Of a stretch of DNA of 64,000 bases, positions 25,060 through 36,439 are shown piece after piece. Where the stretch lies: the NCBI GenBank assembly GCA_905221605.1, contig CAJNDS010002201.1, forward strand, positions 117,501-181,500. The letters are read 5' to 3'. Under the pieces are notes generated by a model, which saw nothing but the letters and a program-made list of their open reading frames with translations, had not been told where the DNA came from and did no database searches. Position numbers and translations under genes: made by a program. Within the stretch, counting starts at the first letter, position 1, and each line of letters begins with the position of its first letter. The DNA is from Symbiodinium natans (Eukaryota > Sar > Dinophyceae > Suessiales > Symbiodiniaceae).

Positions 25060-25790
25060 TTAGTGAGGAGCATTTAAGGGTGGAAACGCTCTGCGTGCCT
25101 GTGATGTCACGGAGCTTTCTGAAGCTTTAATGACGTCCAGCAAGCGGATGTCAAAAGTCACCGGCGTATCTGGTGGAACTTGCCATCCCCGCTCGTCACG
25201 GGCACCGAGAGATCCATAAGCAACTTCGGGTGAGAGCTGAAAGATGGCTCGCCTTAGCTGTCCCGAACCTTGTGTGAGCTCTGTGGAATCTACGACAGAA
25301 AAATCACCAGAAGGGTCTGCCAGAGCACTCTCCCTTTCGCATAGTCGCGACTCCTTCATCGAATCCTGGCAATGGTAACATCGCAGAAGCAACATCAGCA
25401 CAACATCGCAACCACTGCACCAGGCATATTGGCGGGCATGTTCCTGATATTTCCCGCTGTTCCCTCCCCACAGCCTTCCAAGACATGCTCTGCCCCAAGT
25501 TGAAACTTGAAAGGCTGGTCGCGCTTGATTGTGTCATTGAAGATGCTTCCATCCGGAAGGGTGCCCACGAAGTGCGTCACGCAATCATCACCAAAGACCG
25601 GAAAAACTGGCGGATCAGAGCCCTCCTCTACAAGGCTTTTCAGAACACTTCCGTCACCAAGAATGTCGCCCGATTCCATGCTCCAGGTGAGGTCTGCGGG
25701 TGCATCGCTTTCCTGTTGTTCAGGTTGCGAAGCTTTGCGCAGAAGCCCAAGGCAGCGCTTCAATCTGCCATTCCTGCAAGGAGCTTGCAC
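25060..25790 (-). CDS. FKBP-type peptidyl-prolyl cis-trans isomerase
   Basis: Three minus exons encode an FK506-binding domain: about 25475-25790, 25329-25365 and 25060-25252 (stop TAA at 25060-25062). In order I see FVGTLPDGSIFNDT and AEHVLEG in the first exon, then FDEGVATMRKGE across the two joints, then RAIFQLSPEVAYG and VTFDIRLLDV. These match the FKBP core, where GWDEGV, KGE.A and PE.AYG line the active site; Phe replaces the usual Trp of GWDEG. Intron 25366-25474 has a GC donor (GGAAG|GCTG) and restores a Gly codon. Intron 25253-25328 is GT-AG and restores Glu. A Ser/Lys tail follows the domain. The 5' limit is open: the first exon frame extends to 25790, but an acceptor may cut it earlier. 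Family members speed proline isomerisation in folding. Confidence 0.88.
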
Positions 25791-26256
25791 TGTGTTTCAT
25801 TTGTGCGACACCATTTTCCCTCGGCTGGAAACTGTACCGACTCTTGGTCCAATTTCTCAATGCCAATGACCAGAAGGGTCCTGCCAAGACCGAGCCCAAT
25901 AAATGCAGCGGACGCCCACGGCAAATGCACTTCCAATTCGAATTGATTGTGTCTGCGCCACGAAGTTCTGAAGCCAGCGACGCGTCGCTCAAAATCGGTT
26001 CTGGAAGCTCGGACCTTTCAGAAAACGTGCTATGGCTGACTCTAGCTGTAGTACCACCAGAAAGTGCTGGTGATGCAGACCGAGCTACCAAGCTTTGAAT
26101 TCGCTGGTCGGGGGGTAGGAGAATGCTCTGCGAGCAATGGGCCCATGAAAGGCGACGAAAATCCATAAGCCTCCTATACAAAGCCAGGCAAGAATTCAAG
26201 ATGTGCTTCTAGTTGACTGGAGTGAAACTTGAAACAGCAGCTGTTAAGAGCTAACA
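25791..26256. other. Upstream flank of the FKBP gene
   Basis: A minus frame is open across 25720-26199, but no motif supports it. It may hold the N-terminal exon of the FKBP gene or the 3' end of the next gene. Confidence 0.3.
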
Positions 26257-28290
26257 TTACAAGCTTCTAGATAAGATTTGACAAGGCCACGTGCAAAGAA
26301 AGATGTTGCACAAGTCGTGGCCGCAAATCATCCATAAGCTGTCGAAATTTAAAAGAAGACCTAGCCCGCCACGATCTCGTTTTAACCTGTCGAGTAGAGT
26401 AAGTGATCCAAGAAGATAAGCTTTACCTGCCATGACCGTGTAGACTCCATGACTTTCATCCTCAAACCGTTGCAAGCTTGACTTTAGGACATGAACTCAT
26501 AATCTGCGCGCTATTGAGCCGATTCTGTGTGACTTGTGCCCAGCGAAACTTTTCGGTAAGCGAAAGCAACGCAAGAAACGTTTGTTGAAGCCCCAAGGCA
26601 TGGCCTTGCTGCAATTCTTCAGCAAGGCTTGTCTGAGTACAACCAGCAAGGGACACCTGGGAGAGCTCACGAGCGCTACTTCCGGTACTGGCACATGAGG
26701 GTACAAGCGCACAAGTCCCAGACTCTGAGCGAAGTTAGTGTGCGAAGGCACTCCACACCTGCCAGCCATTATTGACTTCTGAAAACCAGTCAATGATGTT
26801 CAACCTACAAAACATGAGCCGCCTGGCCAACTTTCCAACGTCTGAGGTTCAAACTTGGAGACGCGCCGACCATCATCTCTTGGCATTCATTCCAGCCTTC
26901 ATCAAGTCTTCGTAATGGCCACGACGATCATGTCATTACGTGTGCACAGATGTCAAGCTGCATCTTGTGTTGCCCGTAAATGCCCAGGCTCGTGGCGTGT
27001 CGCAAATGCAAAGGACCAGAAAGCATCTCCTGCCCCCAACCTGCAGAACCAGTCAAGTGAAAGATGGTTCCTTCCGTCTCCAGCTAAAGCGGGTCTAATT
27101 TTTGCAGGCAGGCAGCGTTCCATGCTTCATTGCGCGGCGGACGAAATCCACTAATGGCTCTTGCCAAGTATGCCCAACCTTCAGTGGCACCATTTTCAAG
27201 CGTCTGAAAAAGTTCGCGGCGCTCTTTAGGTGCCACTTGCTGCACAAACACTCAGATCTGAGCAAACCATGCAGGTAGCTGGCCATACTCCTGGGGCGCC
27301 AAAACATACCGCATCCACTAACCTCATCAAGTCCTGAGCGTGAAGACTACCTTTCAGCTGCTCACTCGTAACAACCACATGCTTGATGGCACGCTCTAAA
27401 CCTGCATGGGCTTCCATCCTGCTTTCTGTCTCGCTTGGGCTGCTAAATGGATTGGGAACAGTTCAACGTGGGCCTGAGGCGGGGTCAGTTGACATACAGC
27501 CTATGGCTTGCACCGGGAGTTTCCTAACGTGACCCAGCTTTCCTCCCTCAATATTGACCCCGCTCCATACTGGGTCCTCCTTGGCCACCGCCTCAACATA
27601 ACCTGAACCAGCGTTCAAACTCACAACGCTTCCTGAGGTCTCTGATGATGCCAAATTATCAAAGCCCCGCACTGCACTGAAGCCTCGTTGTTACCTGAAA
27701 CACTCATGTGCGCCACTAGTTGCATCTTAGCAGGGCTTCAATCTAAGACTGTTTGGCAACTTAGCTTCCAACTGGCTCGATCAGCCAATAATGCAATTGG
27801 GCAAGCGTTAACTTCCTTGCAAATTCATCCACATGTAGCAGAATTCCAGCCAAAACTCGACATGCGCTCTGCCAAGTCTTCCTGTAATGGAGTTGCTCGC
27901 CAGTCCTGCAACCGTGCTTGTTAAGTAAAAGCCGAAACTAGCTCAATGCAGCACCTTGGCGGAACAAATGCTCCGATGACTTTGGTGCACGATAGACTGC
28001 CTGTTGTCGTACCACCCCCTGATGATGCCATCGTCATCGCAGCCTGAATTCAAACGCGGTCCTTTTCGAACGGGTGCGTTCTGGCATTCGGCTCAAAGCA
28101 AAAGTCTCTCAGGGCCTGACGTTTCTTTACAAACACCTTAGCACCAAGGACAGCATGGGACTGTCTCACAACCCACACTCTGCGTCACTCTCCAGGTTTT
28201 CCTTCCCAAGCTTCGCACGAGAATCTTCTTGAGCTGGTCAAATGTGATTCCGCGCTTTTCAACTTTGCTGATCCTGCATTGAGCAACGAA
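26257..28290 (-). CDS. Probable multi-exon unidentified gene
   Basis: A series of minus-strand exon-like stretches: about 28170-28285 (VEKRGITFDQLKKILVRSLG, preceded by GCAG), 27463-27672 (SSETSGSVVSLNAGSGYVEA), 27330-27417 (AIKHVVVTSEQLKGSLHAQD), 27095-27240 (SAANFFRRLKMVPLKVGHTW), 26462-26656 (LQQTFLALLSLTEKFRWAQV) and 26257-26475 (AYLLGSLTLLDRLKRDRG). The helical pieces hint at a helical-repeat protein, but no PPR, TPR or HEAT signature is clear. Orientation matches the FKBP gene downstream. Junctions are not resolved, so more than one gene is possible. Confidence 0.4.
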
Positions 28291-30455
28291 CTAGGCATCA
28301 AGCAAGCTTTGTGCTGAACTCGTGGCTTCCTGATGCCCGGCCCGCTGCGAGTCAGCTCTGAAAAGTCCAGGTCCCGGGGCCTGTGGCAGGATCGCAACGC
28401 TTGGCCTTGCACATAGGCCCTCCAACCATCCTATATTTACGAAAACCTGACGGTCTAGTTGCAACTGGCGTGTGCCTGAGCCTCCCAAGACTTGACCATT
28501 CTTCGACTGCACGTCCTCCGAAACTCTACACTGCGCAACTCTACACGTGTGAACTCCAGTATCTGGCGCGCACTCCAGGCCTCGAGCGGGACGGACTCTG
28601 ACAAGTGGACTGAAACTGATTTCCTCTTCATCTTCCTGACAGCATCAGGTTTCTTGCTAAGGAGCATCGTAACCTTATTGTTCGTTCATGTCTCTAGCCT
28701 CTCCATCCTCATTCATCGTCCAACTTGCCTCCGGCAGCTTCCTGCAGGTGTGAAGAAACATGGAAGACCGAAATTCTTAAAACGATTCGACACAGCCAGC
28801 TCTGGGTGACACACGTGACTTGGTTGCCGACCTTGCTGGCCAAAGCAGCTTGGCTCTGCATGCCACATTGGCCACATGCTGGGGCCCTGTCGTCATCGTC
28901 CACACAACGACCTCGCACGTAGACCCTTTTTTTACAACATGAAGTGAAGTCAAAAGCGAACAGAAGACCACAACCGAATAGGAAACTTGTCATGTCGCCA
29001 TTGTCGAGGCTTGGGCAACACCAACCAAAGCTTGCCAACAAGTCCTCTCCAACAGAATCAAAGACGTTGCTCACAAGATTGGCTGCAGTCTTCAGGCCCA
29101 TGTGCATGTGCTGCAATCGTGCGGTCCGGCTCTGCAGTGGCCATAGAACTTGGACCCCATCGATGGACAAAAACGAGAAACCAACTGTACTTCCTTTTGC
29201 TCCTGAAACAGCTTGGCTGCTGAACATGATGTTTGGGATACAAGTAAATTTTGCACACTGAGATCATCGACAACACGCTGGCCCAAGTCCGTCACAGGGT
29301 TCGAAACAGGCAAAAACCGACCCCGCACCCGTTCCGATGCGTTACCATGCACTTGGTTGCACACACACGCGGAAAGAACGATCCTGTCCAAATGAGCAAC
29401 CTTAGCAGCACGCGACTTTTGTTTCACGCCCCGTTGCTCTCCACGAATTTTGTCCTCTGGACACCCTTCACCTGTGAGACAACGCTTGGCGTAAAGTTTT
29501 CTCACCATGATCATGTTGGATCTTTCTTAAGCTTGTTCGGGGCATTCGCGAATGCTTACACATATGCACAAGTGAAACCTACTGTGAGCTTCGTCACACG
29601 TGAAACATTCACAAACTGCGACGCCGAAAACAGCCTCAAGGACAACATGCTTGTAGCAGAAAAAGAAAAAAATCAACGTCAACATGCTGGTTCATCCAAT
29701 GCAACGGCCCCGACAAAAACCACGAGGTTGGCTTTGTGGTGACAGCGGCTGATTTGCATAGCCCGTTTTGCCAGCTGCGGCTATCACCTTGTTCACCCCA
29801 GCCCAACAACCAACGGAAGGCAGCATTGCTACACATTAACAAACTAAGCATGCGTCCCCACGCCCTTCTTTTTGGGCAGCCTGCGCCAAATGGTGGGCAT
29901 CCACATCAATTCTGGTCCACAGTGCCCAAGCCTTTTGCGACCGCCAGCTTTGCTGTGTCCCTGCTGCAGTGGTGCCTGTTTCGGTAACATGAAATTACCA
30001 ATACACGTCGTAAATTGCAGGGCGAACTCAGTGCCGAACTTGCCACGGCTGCTGCCGGTGAGGGCGACCGGGGCTTGTTTTTCACAGCAGGCGATGGTGG
30101 CACCTCCTCCACACGAATCGAGACACGTGGGTCGGCCCCCTTGGATCATCATGCACTGCACTTCGAAAACCCATGGCGCGTTTTCGTTGTCACACTCTGC
30201 GGCTCACAAACCAACAGCCCGAAGGACTACCAACACACAGCCCTTTGAAAGGGGTGCCAATATCAGAAACTTTTCGGCCGGATTTTCAACCCGAAAGTTC
30301 GTTTCGCGAACGATTTCCCGTACGTTAATTGTTAGCCATGACTTTTCCTTCATATTTAGTTTCTCGATATCTTGCCAACTTTTTTCAATCACCCAAAAAC
30401 GGTCTGGCAGAGAGTGCTGCGCTTCAGCAGCTACTTGATAAGAGGCTATCCTTGT
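28291..30455. other. No recognised gene
   Basis: Many frames of 60-190 codons are open on both strands with no domain. Some minus frames (28709-29227) look partly coding. A few exons of unknown genes may be hidden here. Confidence 0.35.
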
Positions 30456-30797
30456 TTGCTTCTCTCTCTCTCTCTCTCTCTCTCTCGCTCTTTTCTTCTT
30501 CTACCCAGCGAGGAGGCCCCCCCGAACAGGAACCCCGGCCGCGATGGCCCGCTGTCCTTCTGCTGGGCATAGGGGAGACCTCCGCGCTCCAGGCGCGCCC
30601 GAGGTCTCTCTCTCTCTCTCCCTCTCTCCTGCACGCATAGCCCCTCTCTCTCTCTCTCTCTCTCTCGTGCTTCTTCTTCTTCTTCTTCTTCTTCTTCTTC
30701 TTCTTCTTCTTCTTCTTCTTCTTCTTCTTCTTCTTCTTCTTCTTCTTCTTCTTCTTCTTCTTCTTCTTCTGCAGGGCATGGGGGGGTCCCCCGCGCA

Positions 30798-30842
<45 letters not shown>

Positions 30843-30860
30843 ACTCTTTTCCTTCCTTCC
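30456..30860. repeat. Compound CT / CTT satellite block
   Basis: (CT)n at about 30456-30486, CT words near 30605-30665, (CTT)n with about 33 units at 30670-30769, then (CT)n at about 30800-30836. Between them lie GC-rich segments, one of them a GGGGGGG/CCCCC hairpin just after the CTT array. All pyrimidines are on the + strand. Long poly-Leu and poly-Glu frames are artefacts. Confidence 0.96.
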
Positions 30861-31011
30861 AGCGCATGAGATCCCCGAAGGGACCCGAAAACACGCGTTA
30901 CCGAGTCAGTCTTGTGTGAACATGTCACGGGTTAAGGACATCCAAAAGCAACACAGCTGCAAACAGACCATGGAATGATCCGACTGCACCTGCTTTGGGC
31001 CTGTCTCTCTC

Positions 31012-31110
31012 GCGCGTTCTCTCCCTCTCTTCTTCTTCTTCTGCTTCTTCTCCTTCTTCTCCTCCTCCTCCTCCTTCTCCATCTCCTTCTTCTTCTTCTT
31101 CTTCTTCGGG
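31012..31110. repeat. Imperfect CTT/CTC array
   Basis: CTTCTT and CTCCTC units followed by GGGGCTTGAGGGGAGCGAAC and a C run, which is again a pyrimidine array followed by a G-to-C hairpin-like segment. Confidence 0.9.
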
Positions 31111-31310
31111 GCTTGAGGGGAGCGAACCCCCTTTTGCCCGGGCCCCGCGCACTAGGCGCGCCCAGTCTGCAGCGAGTCCGCGTGACACTTCGTACTCATG
31201 TGTTTACCCGCACTGGAACCCGCCTTCCCTTAACAGTGGAATCCAGGTTGCTCAGCCTAGTTCGGCTGCTGTTGTTCTCCCGCGTGAAACGGTCTGCCCT
31301 TCGAAAACTC

Positions 31311-31447
31311 TCTCTTTTTTCTTCCTTTCTTTCTTTCTCTTTCTTTCTTTCTTTTCTTTCTTTATGTCTTTCTTTCTTTCTTTCTTTATTTCTTTCTTTC
31401 TTTCTTTCTTCCTTCCTTCCTTCCTTCCTTCCTTCCTTCCTTCCTTC

Positions 31448-31535
<88 letters not shown>

Positions 31536-31553
31536 TCTCTGCTTTCTCTTTCT
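31311..31553. repeat. CTTT / CTTC microsatellite
   Basis: CTTT tetranucleotides at both ends with a CTTC block (about 31410-31450) in the middle, ending in a CT tract. The Lys-Glu-Arg frames on the minus strand are artefacts. Confidence 0.96.
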
Positions 31554-31561
31554 TTCTTGCT

Positions 31562-32276
31562 TGAGCAGTCTGTCCAGACCAAGCCCCCGACTCAAATCTT
31601 GATTTGCAAAGCCAACCGAAAGCATCGATTCCTTATTAAAGGCCAGTCAGAAAACCCGGTGAGGCTATTGGATGTTTCCGCGGTTAAGCCATTCACTTGA
31701 TGCGCCTCAATTGTTTTTAAACTGTTTTTTTGTGAGAACGGTTTTCGCTAGTTCACGAAAATCCTTATAATTTTGGAAATTCAGGCAGCTGTCGCGCTCA
31801 CTTCTCTCGAGCGAAAGGAGCGACCGCATGACCTGTGAACTAATCATAGAGGTTTTGTCCAAAAAAATACCCTTGTTCGGCGGCTAACTTCATTCCAGGT
31901 TTTAATGGATGCCAAACCCGGGCAGTACTGGTATGAAAGGGCTATTTCTTTTCTGGCTGCCCCGGATGGGGATGGAGGAAAGGATCACCGTCACTTGTGC
32001 CCACCTGTTCCGGGTTACTTGTTTCAAGCGATACATCACAACCACATCCACTCAAACAGGGCGAGGGAGGTGATGGGAGGGTGTGCTTAAAACATGTTCC
32101 ACACACGCTCCATCACAACAGGTGGGGGGGGTTGAGAATAACGTATGGTGCATCACAACATGGCCAGTAGCTGCACTCAGTGGCAGGGTTGATTATCACG
32201 TTGTTTCACGCAGTGCATCCCATCGCAACCACATGCACTCAGACGGGGCTGGAGGGGGGGGTTGGTTGGTGGGCGT
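31562..32276. other. Imperfect CATCACAAC-type repeats, no gene
   Basis: From about 32030 the phrase CATCACAACCACATCCACTC recurs in altered form three times at roughly 70-100 bp spacing. No domain-bearing frame is present. Confidence 0.4.
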
Positions 32277-32350
32277 TTGGCGGCGGGGTTGGCGGCGGGG
32301 TTGGCGGCGGGGTTGGTGGCGGGGTTGGCGGCGGGGTCGGGCTGGCGGGG
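32277..32350. repeat. GC-rich 12-bp minisatellite
   Basis: About five units of GGCGGCGGGGTT, the fourth with a T change. On the minus strand this reads AACCCCGCCGCC and gives a Pro-Ala-Asn frame. Confidence 0.92.
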
Positions 32351-32734
32351 TGGGCTTAACCCCTTCCACGTTTGCGAAGCTGCTGTCGGCACAGCAAACG
32401 ATGGCATCCTCCGGCTCTCTGAACGAATGTCCATTTGGCATTTGCCATAATCCTATTCAGGGACTTTCACCGCCTTTTCTAGCATCCTTGATGCACGGTG
32501 ACCCAACGCTCTGGGCTGCCATGCTCACGACCAATAGGTCGGGATGCGATTGTCTCACGACCCATCCGATTTCCCAATGAAAACGCTTTTCTCGGCTTCG
32601 CTGAGTGGGCTGCGCTGGGACGATGGAACGTGAAGAGCGAGGTCACAAGGACGGTAGGCTGCTCTCAGTAGTTGACTTGACAGCACGGATTCTGAATGCG
32701 AGGAGTCCGCCACTGTTGAGGCCTGAGAAGTGTA
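32351..32734. other. No recognised gene
   Basis: Unique-looking DNA between two repeats. Short frames only. Confidence 0.4.
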
Positions 32735-32760
32735 GAAGCAGTAGAAGTAGTAGTAGAAGA

Positions 32761-32793
<33 letters not shown>

Positions 32794-32821
32794 CAAAATC
32801 GTAATAATAGTAGTCGTCGTC

Positions 32822-32889
<68 letters not shown>
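32735..32889. repeat. (AGT)n microsatellite
   Basis: AGT units with a few GTC and AAT changes. This is the first of two AGT arrays on either side of the telomere-like block. Confidence 0.96.
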
Positions 32890-32890
<1 letters not shown>

Positions 32891-33006
32891 AGGGACACGG
32901 TTTTAACTGATCATGGTGTTGTTTGCTGTTTTTTGTCATTTTTGTTGTTTTTTTCGTTTTTTTGTTCTGTTTGTCCTCTCTTCTTTCATTTTTTGTTGGG
33001 GGGGGG

Positions 33007-33212
33007 TGGGGGGGGGTTAATTACTGCTGTGCTAAATTACCACGCAGTGTGCCTGAAAGCCCCACAGGCTCCAAGGGTTGGGGGCGGGGGGGGGGGGGGT
33101 TAATTACGCGCTGTGCTTTGCGCACAAATTACCAGGCGGTGCCTGAAAGCCCCACAGGCTCCAAGGCTTGGGGCTTTCTGAACAAATTACCACGCTGTGT
33201 ACCTCAAAGCCC
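33007..33212. repeat. ~90-bp tandem repeat with GGGTTAATTAC
   Basis: Each unit has a G run, GGGTTAATTAC, a CTGTGC/AAATTACCA part and GCCTGAAAGCCCCACAGGCT. Two units start their GCCTGAAAGC at 33051 and 33141. A third is shortened (ACCTCAAAGC at 33201), and a stray unit start lies near 33595-33655. Confidence 0.85.
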
Positions 33213-33835
33213 CATACCCCTGGACCTTACCCTTCAACCCTGACCCCCAAAGCGTGAAGCAAGCCCAAGAATCCTGCACCCTTAAATCCTCAGCAAACCC
33301 AAAAACTCGCGTACCCTTTAAACACTCAACCCCAAAACCTGAAGCAAACCCCAAACTCCTGTACCCTTAAACCCTAAACCCCAAAAGATCCAGCAAGGCC
33401 AGACCCCTCTGCCCTTAAACCCTTAAACCCCAAACCCCACAGGCAAACCCCCTACTCTTAAACCCTGACCCCCAAAGCCTGAAACAAGCCCACGAGTCGT
33501 GCACCCTGGAATCCGCAACCTCAAAGCCTGAAGCAAGCCCCAAACTCCTGTACCCTTAAACCCTAAACCCCAAAGCCTGAAGCAAGCCCCAAGGGTTGGG
33601 GGAGGGCGGGGGTGGGGGGGGAGGGGTTAATTACGTGCTGTGCAAAACACAAATCTTAAACCTACCCTTAAACCCAAAAAATCTCTACCCGTAAACCCTA
33701 AACCCCAAATCTCCAGTGCAAGCCCAAAACGTCTCTGCCCTTAAGCCTCAGATCTTAAACCTACCCTTAAACCCGAAAGATCTCTACCCTTAAGCCCCAA
33801 GCCGCACATCTCCAGTGCAAGCCCAAAAATCGCGA
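33213..33835. repeat. Telomere-like repeat field
   Basis: About 600 bp of degenerate CCCTAAA/CCCTTAAA words mixed with AAGCCTGAAGCAAGCCC. A higher-order unit of roughly 60-70 bp is visible (CTGTACCCTTAAACCCTAAA recurs). The dinoflagellate/plant-type telomere unit would read CCCTAAA on this strand. It is not a pure array and lies inside unique sequence. Confidence 0.8.
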
Positions 33836-34122
33836 GAAACGCTGTAACACCGGTGTTGACTTCTTTTCTGACAACGCGTCCGTTCCAATTAGCGCGCGTA
33901 AAAACGCGTTTTTAAGCCCGAAAACACCGTAACCACCGATGTTTTGCTTTGGCGCCTAAAGTGGTTCAAAGTAGTTTTCCGCGATTATTGCACGTCCATT
34001 TTTCGCGTCCAAAACCGACCAAAGCCACGAAACACCGTAAATACCGATGTTTTCGTGTCTTTGCACAACAAATTCACGCCAAAAACACCCTGCGATCAAT
34101 TAAGCCCGCGACGCCAAGAAGT
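33836..34122. other. Spacer with AACACCGT repeats
   Basis: Short repeats of AACACCG(T/A)AA-type sequence with ACGCGTTTTT words. No gene seen. Confidence 0.4.
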
Positions 34123-34141
34123 AGCAGTAGTCGTAGTAGTC

Positions 34142-34227
<86 letters not shown>

Positions 34228-34249
34228 TGTTGTTGTTGTTGTAGTAGTC

Positions 34250-34325
<76 letters not shown>

Positions 34326-34500
34326 GAGTAGCAGTAGCAGTAGCAGTAGGAGAAGTAGTAGTTGTTGTGACAGTAGTAGTAGTAGTTGTAGTAGTTGTAG
34401 TAGTGGTAGAAGCAGTAGTAGTAGGAGTAGTAGTAGTAGTAGGAGAAGGAGCAGAAGGAGTAGCAGTAGCAGTAGCAGTAGCAGTAGCAGAAGTGGAAGC
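34123..34500. repeat. (GTA)n microsatellite, long and interrupted
   Basis: Nearly 380 bp of GTA/AGT units with TTG and AGC/AGG changes. The poly-Val, poly-Ser, poly-Leu, poly-Thr and poly-Tyr frames here are artefacts. Confidence 0.97.
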
Positions 34501-34973
34501 GCCTGTGTTTGTGTGATAAGACTGGGGCCAACCACCCAAACCCTAAGATCCAAACAGGGTTTTAAGCAATAAGACATGTCCCCTCGCTTCGTGCGTTGTG
34601 TGTAGGTTGCATTTTGCAGCAAGCATCATTGTAGCATGTGATGCAGTGACGTAGCAATTGCATGTCGTTTGCTCTTGCTTTTGTACAGCTCCACGTCATC
34701 TCGACTGCAGCTGTGGACACTCAAACTCAAACTCTCAAAGGTCGTAGCTCGAAGCAGTTGCATAGCGAGCTATTAGCCGAAGGCAACAAACCCGCCATAG
34801 TGCCTGTTAACGTACTGCAGCTGCGCAGCAGGTTGCGAGCTCTTGAGTACGATCCAATCGGGATCGGTTGCACTGTGATCCGGGACTTGCGAGCGAAGCA
34901 AGGAAACAATCGGCAGACCGAGTGACTGCGCTAAGCCAAGGAACCCAAGTAGTCTGCTTTGGACGTTTCCCCC
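34501..34973. other. Left flank of the retroelement, no gene
   Basis: A frame at 34662-34925 is open on + but shows no motif. CCCTAAGATCC near 34540 is a further telomere-like word. Confidence 0.35.
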
Positions 34974-34992
34974 GGGTCCACTGGACCTTCTT
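34974..34992 (+). repeat. Left direct repeat of the element
   Basis: GGGTCCACTGGACCTTCTT, identical to the right copy. The core GTCCACTGGAC is nearly palindromic. It may be the remnant of a short terminal repeat. Confidence 0.75.
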
Positions 34993-35206
34993 CTAGTTGG
35001 GGGCTGTTCTGGGAAATCACTCGTAGCGTAGCCGGGCCCGCTGGCCCGCGGCCTAGGAGTTTGAGTCTTGACCCTCCGCAAACCTCGCCGAGTGGTTTTG
35101 CGCTATCTCAGGCCGAAAAAGGAAAGGGTGGCACTAGAGGCCAGGCAATTCTTGAGGAGCCAGGGCAACAAGCGCTGTGGTAGTTTTTTTCAGGAGTTGA
35201 AGTGCC

Positions 35207-35815
35207 GTGGTCTCACTGTTACCACATCGGAAGCTGCTGAGCTTTATCACCGAGTGGAGCCACTCGTGTTTGGTTCGGCTCATGCGCAGGTGGCGTCTGC
35301 GTATGGAGGAGCGTCTCCTCCTGCGCTCTGGCCCTGCTGCGGCCGAGAATGTTTCTAGGAGCCGTGGAAGTCGGTCGGAGTTGACTTGCGAAGCCGTCGA
35401 GGGAGCCGAAGATCCCGAGACCGGAGCCTCGCTCTCCGAGTTGAAGACCTCGTTTTTAAGTGCGATGGACCCAGATGTCGAGACGCTAGACGAGTACGAG
35501 GTCCGACTTAGTCAGGGAGTCGAGATGGCGCGAGCCGACTGTCGCGATGAGGCCCTTAGTTACGCCGAAGGCATGTTGGGTGAGGCTCAGTATAAGACCG
35601 CCTATGCGCGCTTCCAAAAGTTCGCCACCTATGCGACGTCCCAAGCCAAGGGACCAGACGTTGTGCTTCGAGGCATTGGCGCCGGTATTTCGGGACTCTT
35701 GCAGAAGCCGGGAGCAGATCCTGTGGCGATCTACTCTCGTTACGATGGAGCTGTCCGCGCTTTGAGGCGCAGTTATAAGGAACGCTATTGCGCGCTCCCC
35801 ATAAGAAAAAAATAA
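35207..35815 (+). pseudogene. gag-like N-terminal fragment
   Basis: A 200-codon + frame in GC-richer DNA than its surroundings. It contains LDEYEVRLSQGVEMARADCR, then a helical stretch, then GIGAGISGLLQKPGADPVAI. The frame ends in A-rich DNA (35806 onward). The last ~130 bp are repeated at 35964-36098, so the downstream part of the original gene probably continued from that second copy. No catalytic motif is seen. Treating this as the front of a capsid-type gene is inference from its position before the Cys-rich and basic segments. Confidence 0.45.
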
Positions 35816-36102
35816 AAATAAAACTAAAAAAATAATTTAAACAAAAAAAACATTTTAAATCCAAAAGTCGCCACCCTATGAAAAAAAAAATGAAACAATT
35901 AAAAAAAAAAAAAACTAATTATTTGAATATAAAAAAGACACCAAAAAAAAGATAATAGCGGAGTCCCAAAGGGACCAAGGGACCACGACGGTTGCCGCCT
36001 TCCGAGGCATTGGCGACGGTATTTCGGGACTATTGCAGAAGCCGGGAGCAGGATTCCTGTGGCGATTACTCTCGTTACGATGGAGCTGTCCGCGTTATAG
36101 GG
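35637..36102 (+). repeat. Partial duplication split by A-rich DNA
   Basis: 35637-35768 and 35964-36098 are about 85-90% alike (GGTATTTCGGGACT, AGAAGCCGGGAGCAG, CTCTCGTTACGATGGAGCTG). They are separated by about 180 bp that is nearly all A with some T. The copies diverge abruptly after GCTGTCCGCG. Insertion or template switching with duplication would give this layout. Confidence 0.85.
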
Positions 36103-36439
36103 GACTTGGGGTACCGTTTCGTCTGGCGTTGCCAATCTACAAGCACGTCTGCAATCCTTGCATGAGAAGGCCGAGAATTCTCGATGCCAGGAGGTTACCT
36201 CCGAGTTCTGCTGGGTCTGTCCGATCTTCAGGGACTGGTTGTGGGAGGGAGAACGTGGTTGGTGCTGCTCACCGAGGGAAGAGACATGGGTCGCGTGTGC
36301 CCGAAGAGGATGTTGAGAGGAGTCGGAGGGAGACGCATACTCAGTTTTTTCGGAGATTTTTTTTTTTTTTTTTGTTTGCAAGCGGGAGAGACAGCTTTTA
36401 CTTTTTTTTTGCAGTTTCGACGAGATTTTCAGAGGGTCA

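Noticed and set aside
30424-31700. Long Leu/Ser/Phe and Lys/Glu/Arg frames including a 241-codon + frame
   Set aside because: Compound CT, CTT and CTTT arrays explain them.
33944-34622. Poly-Val, poly-Ser, poly-Thr and poly-Tyr frames up to 207 codons
   Set aside because: They are the GTA array in six frames.
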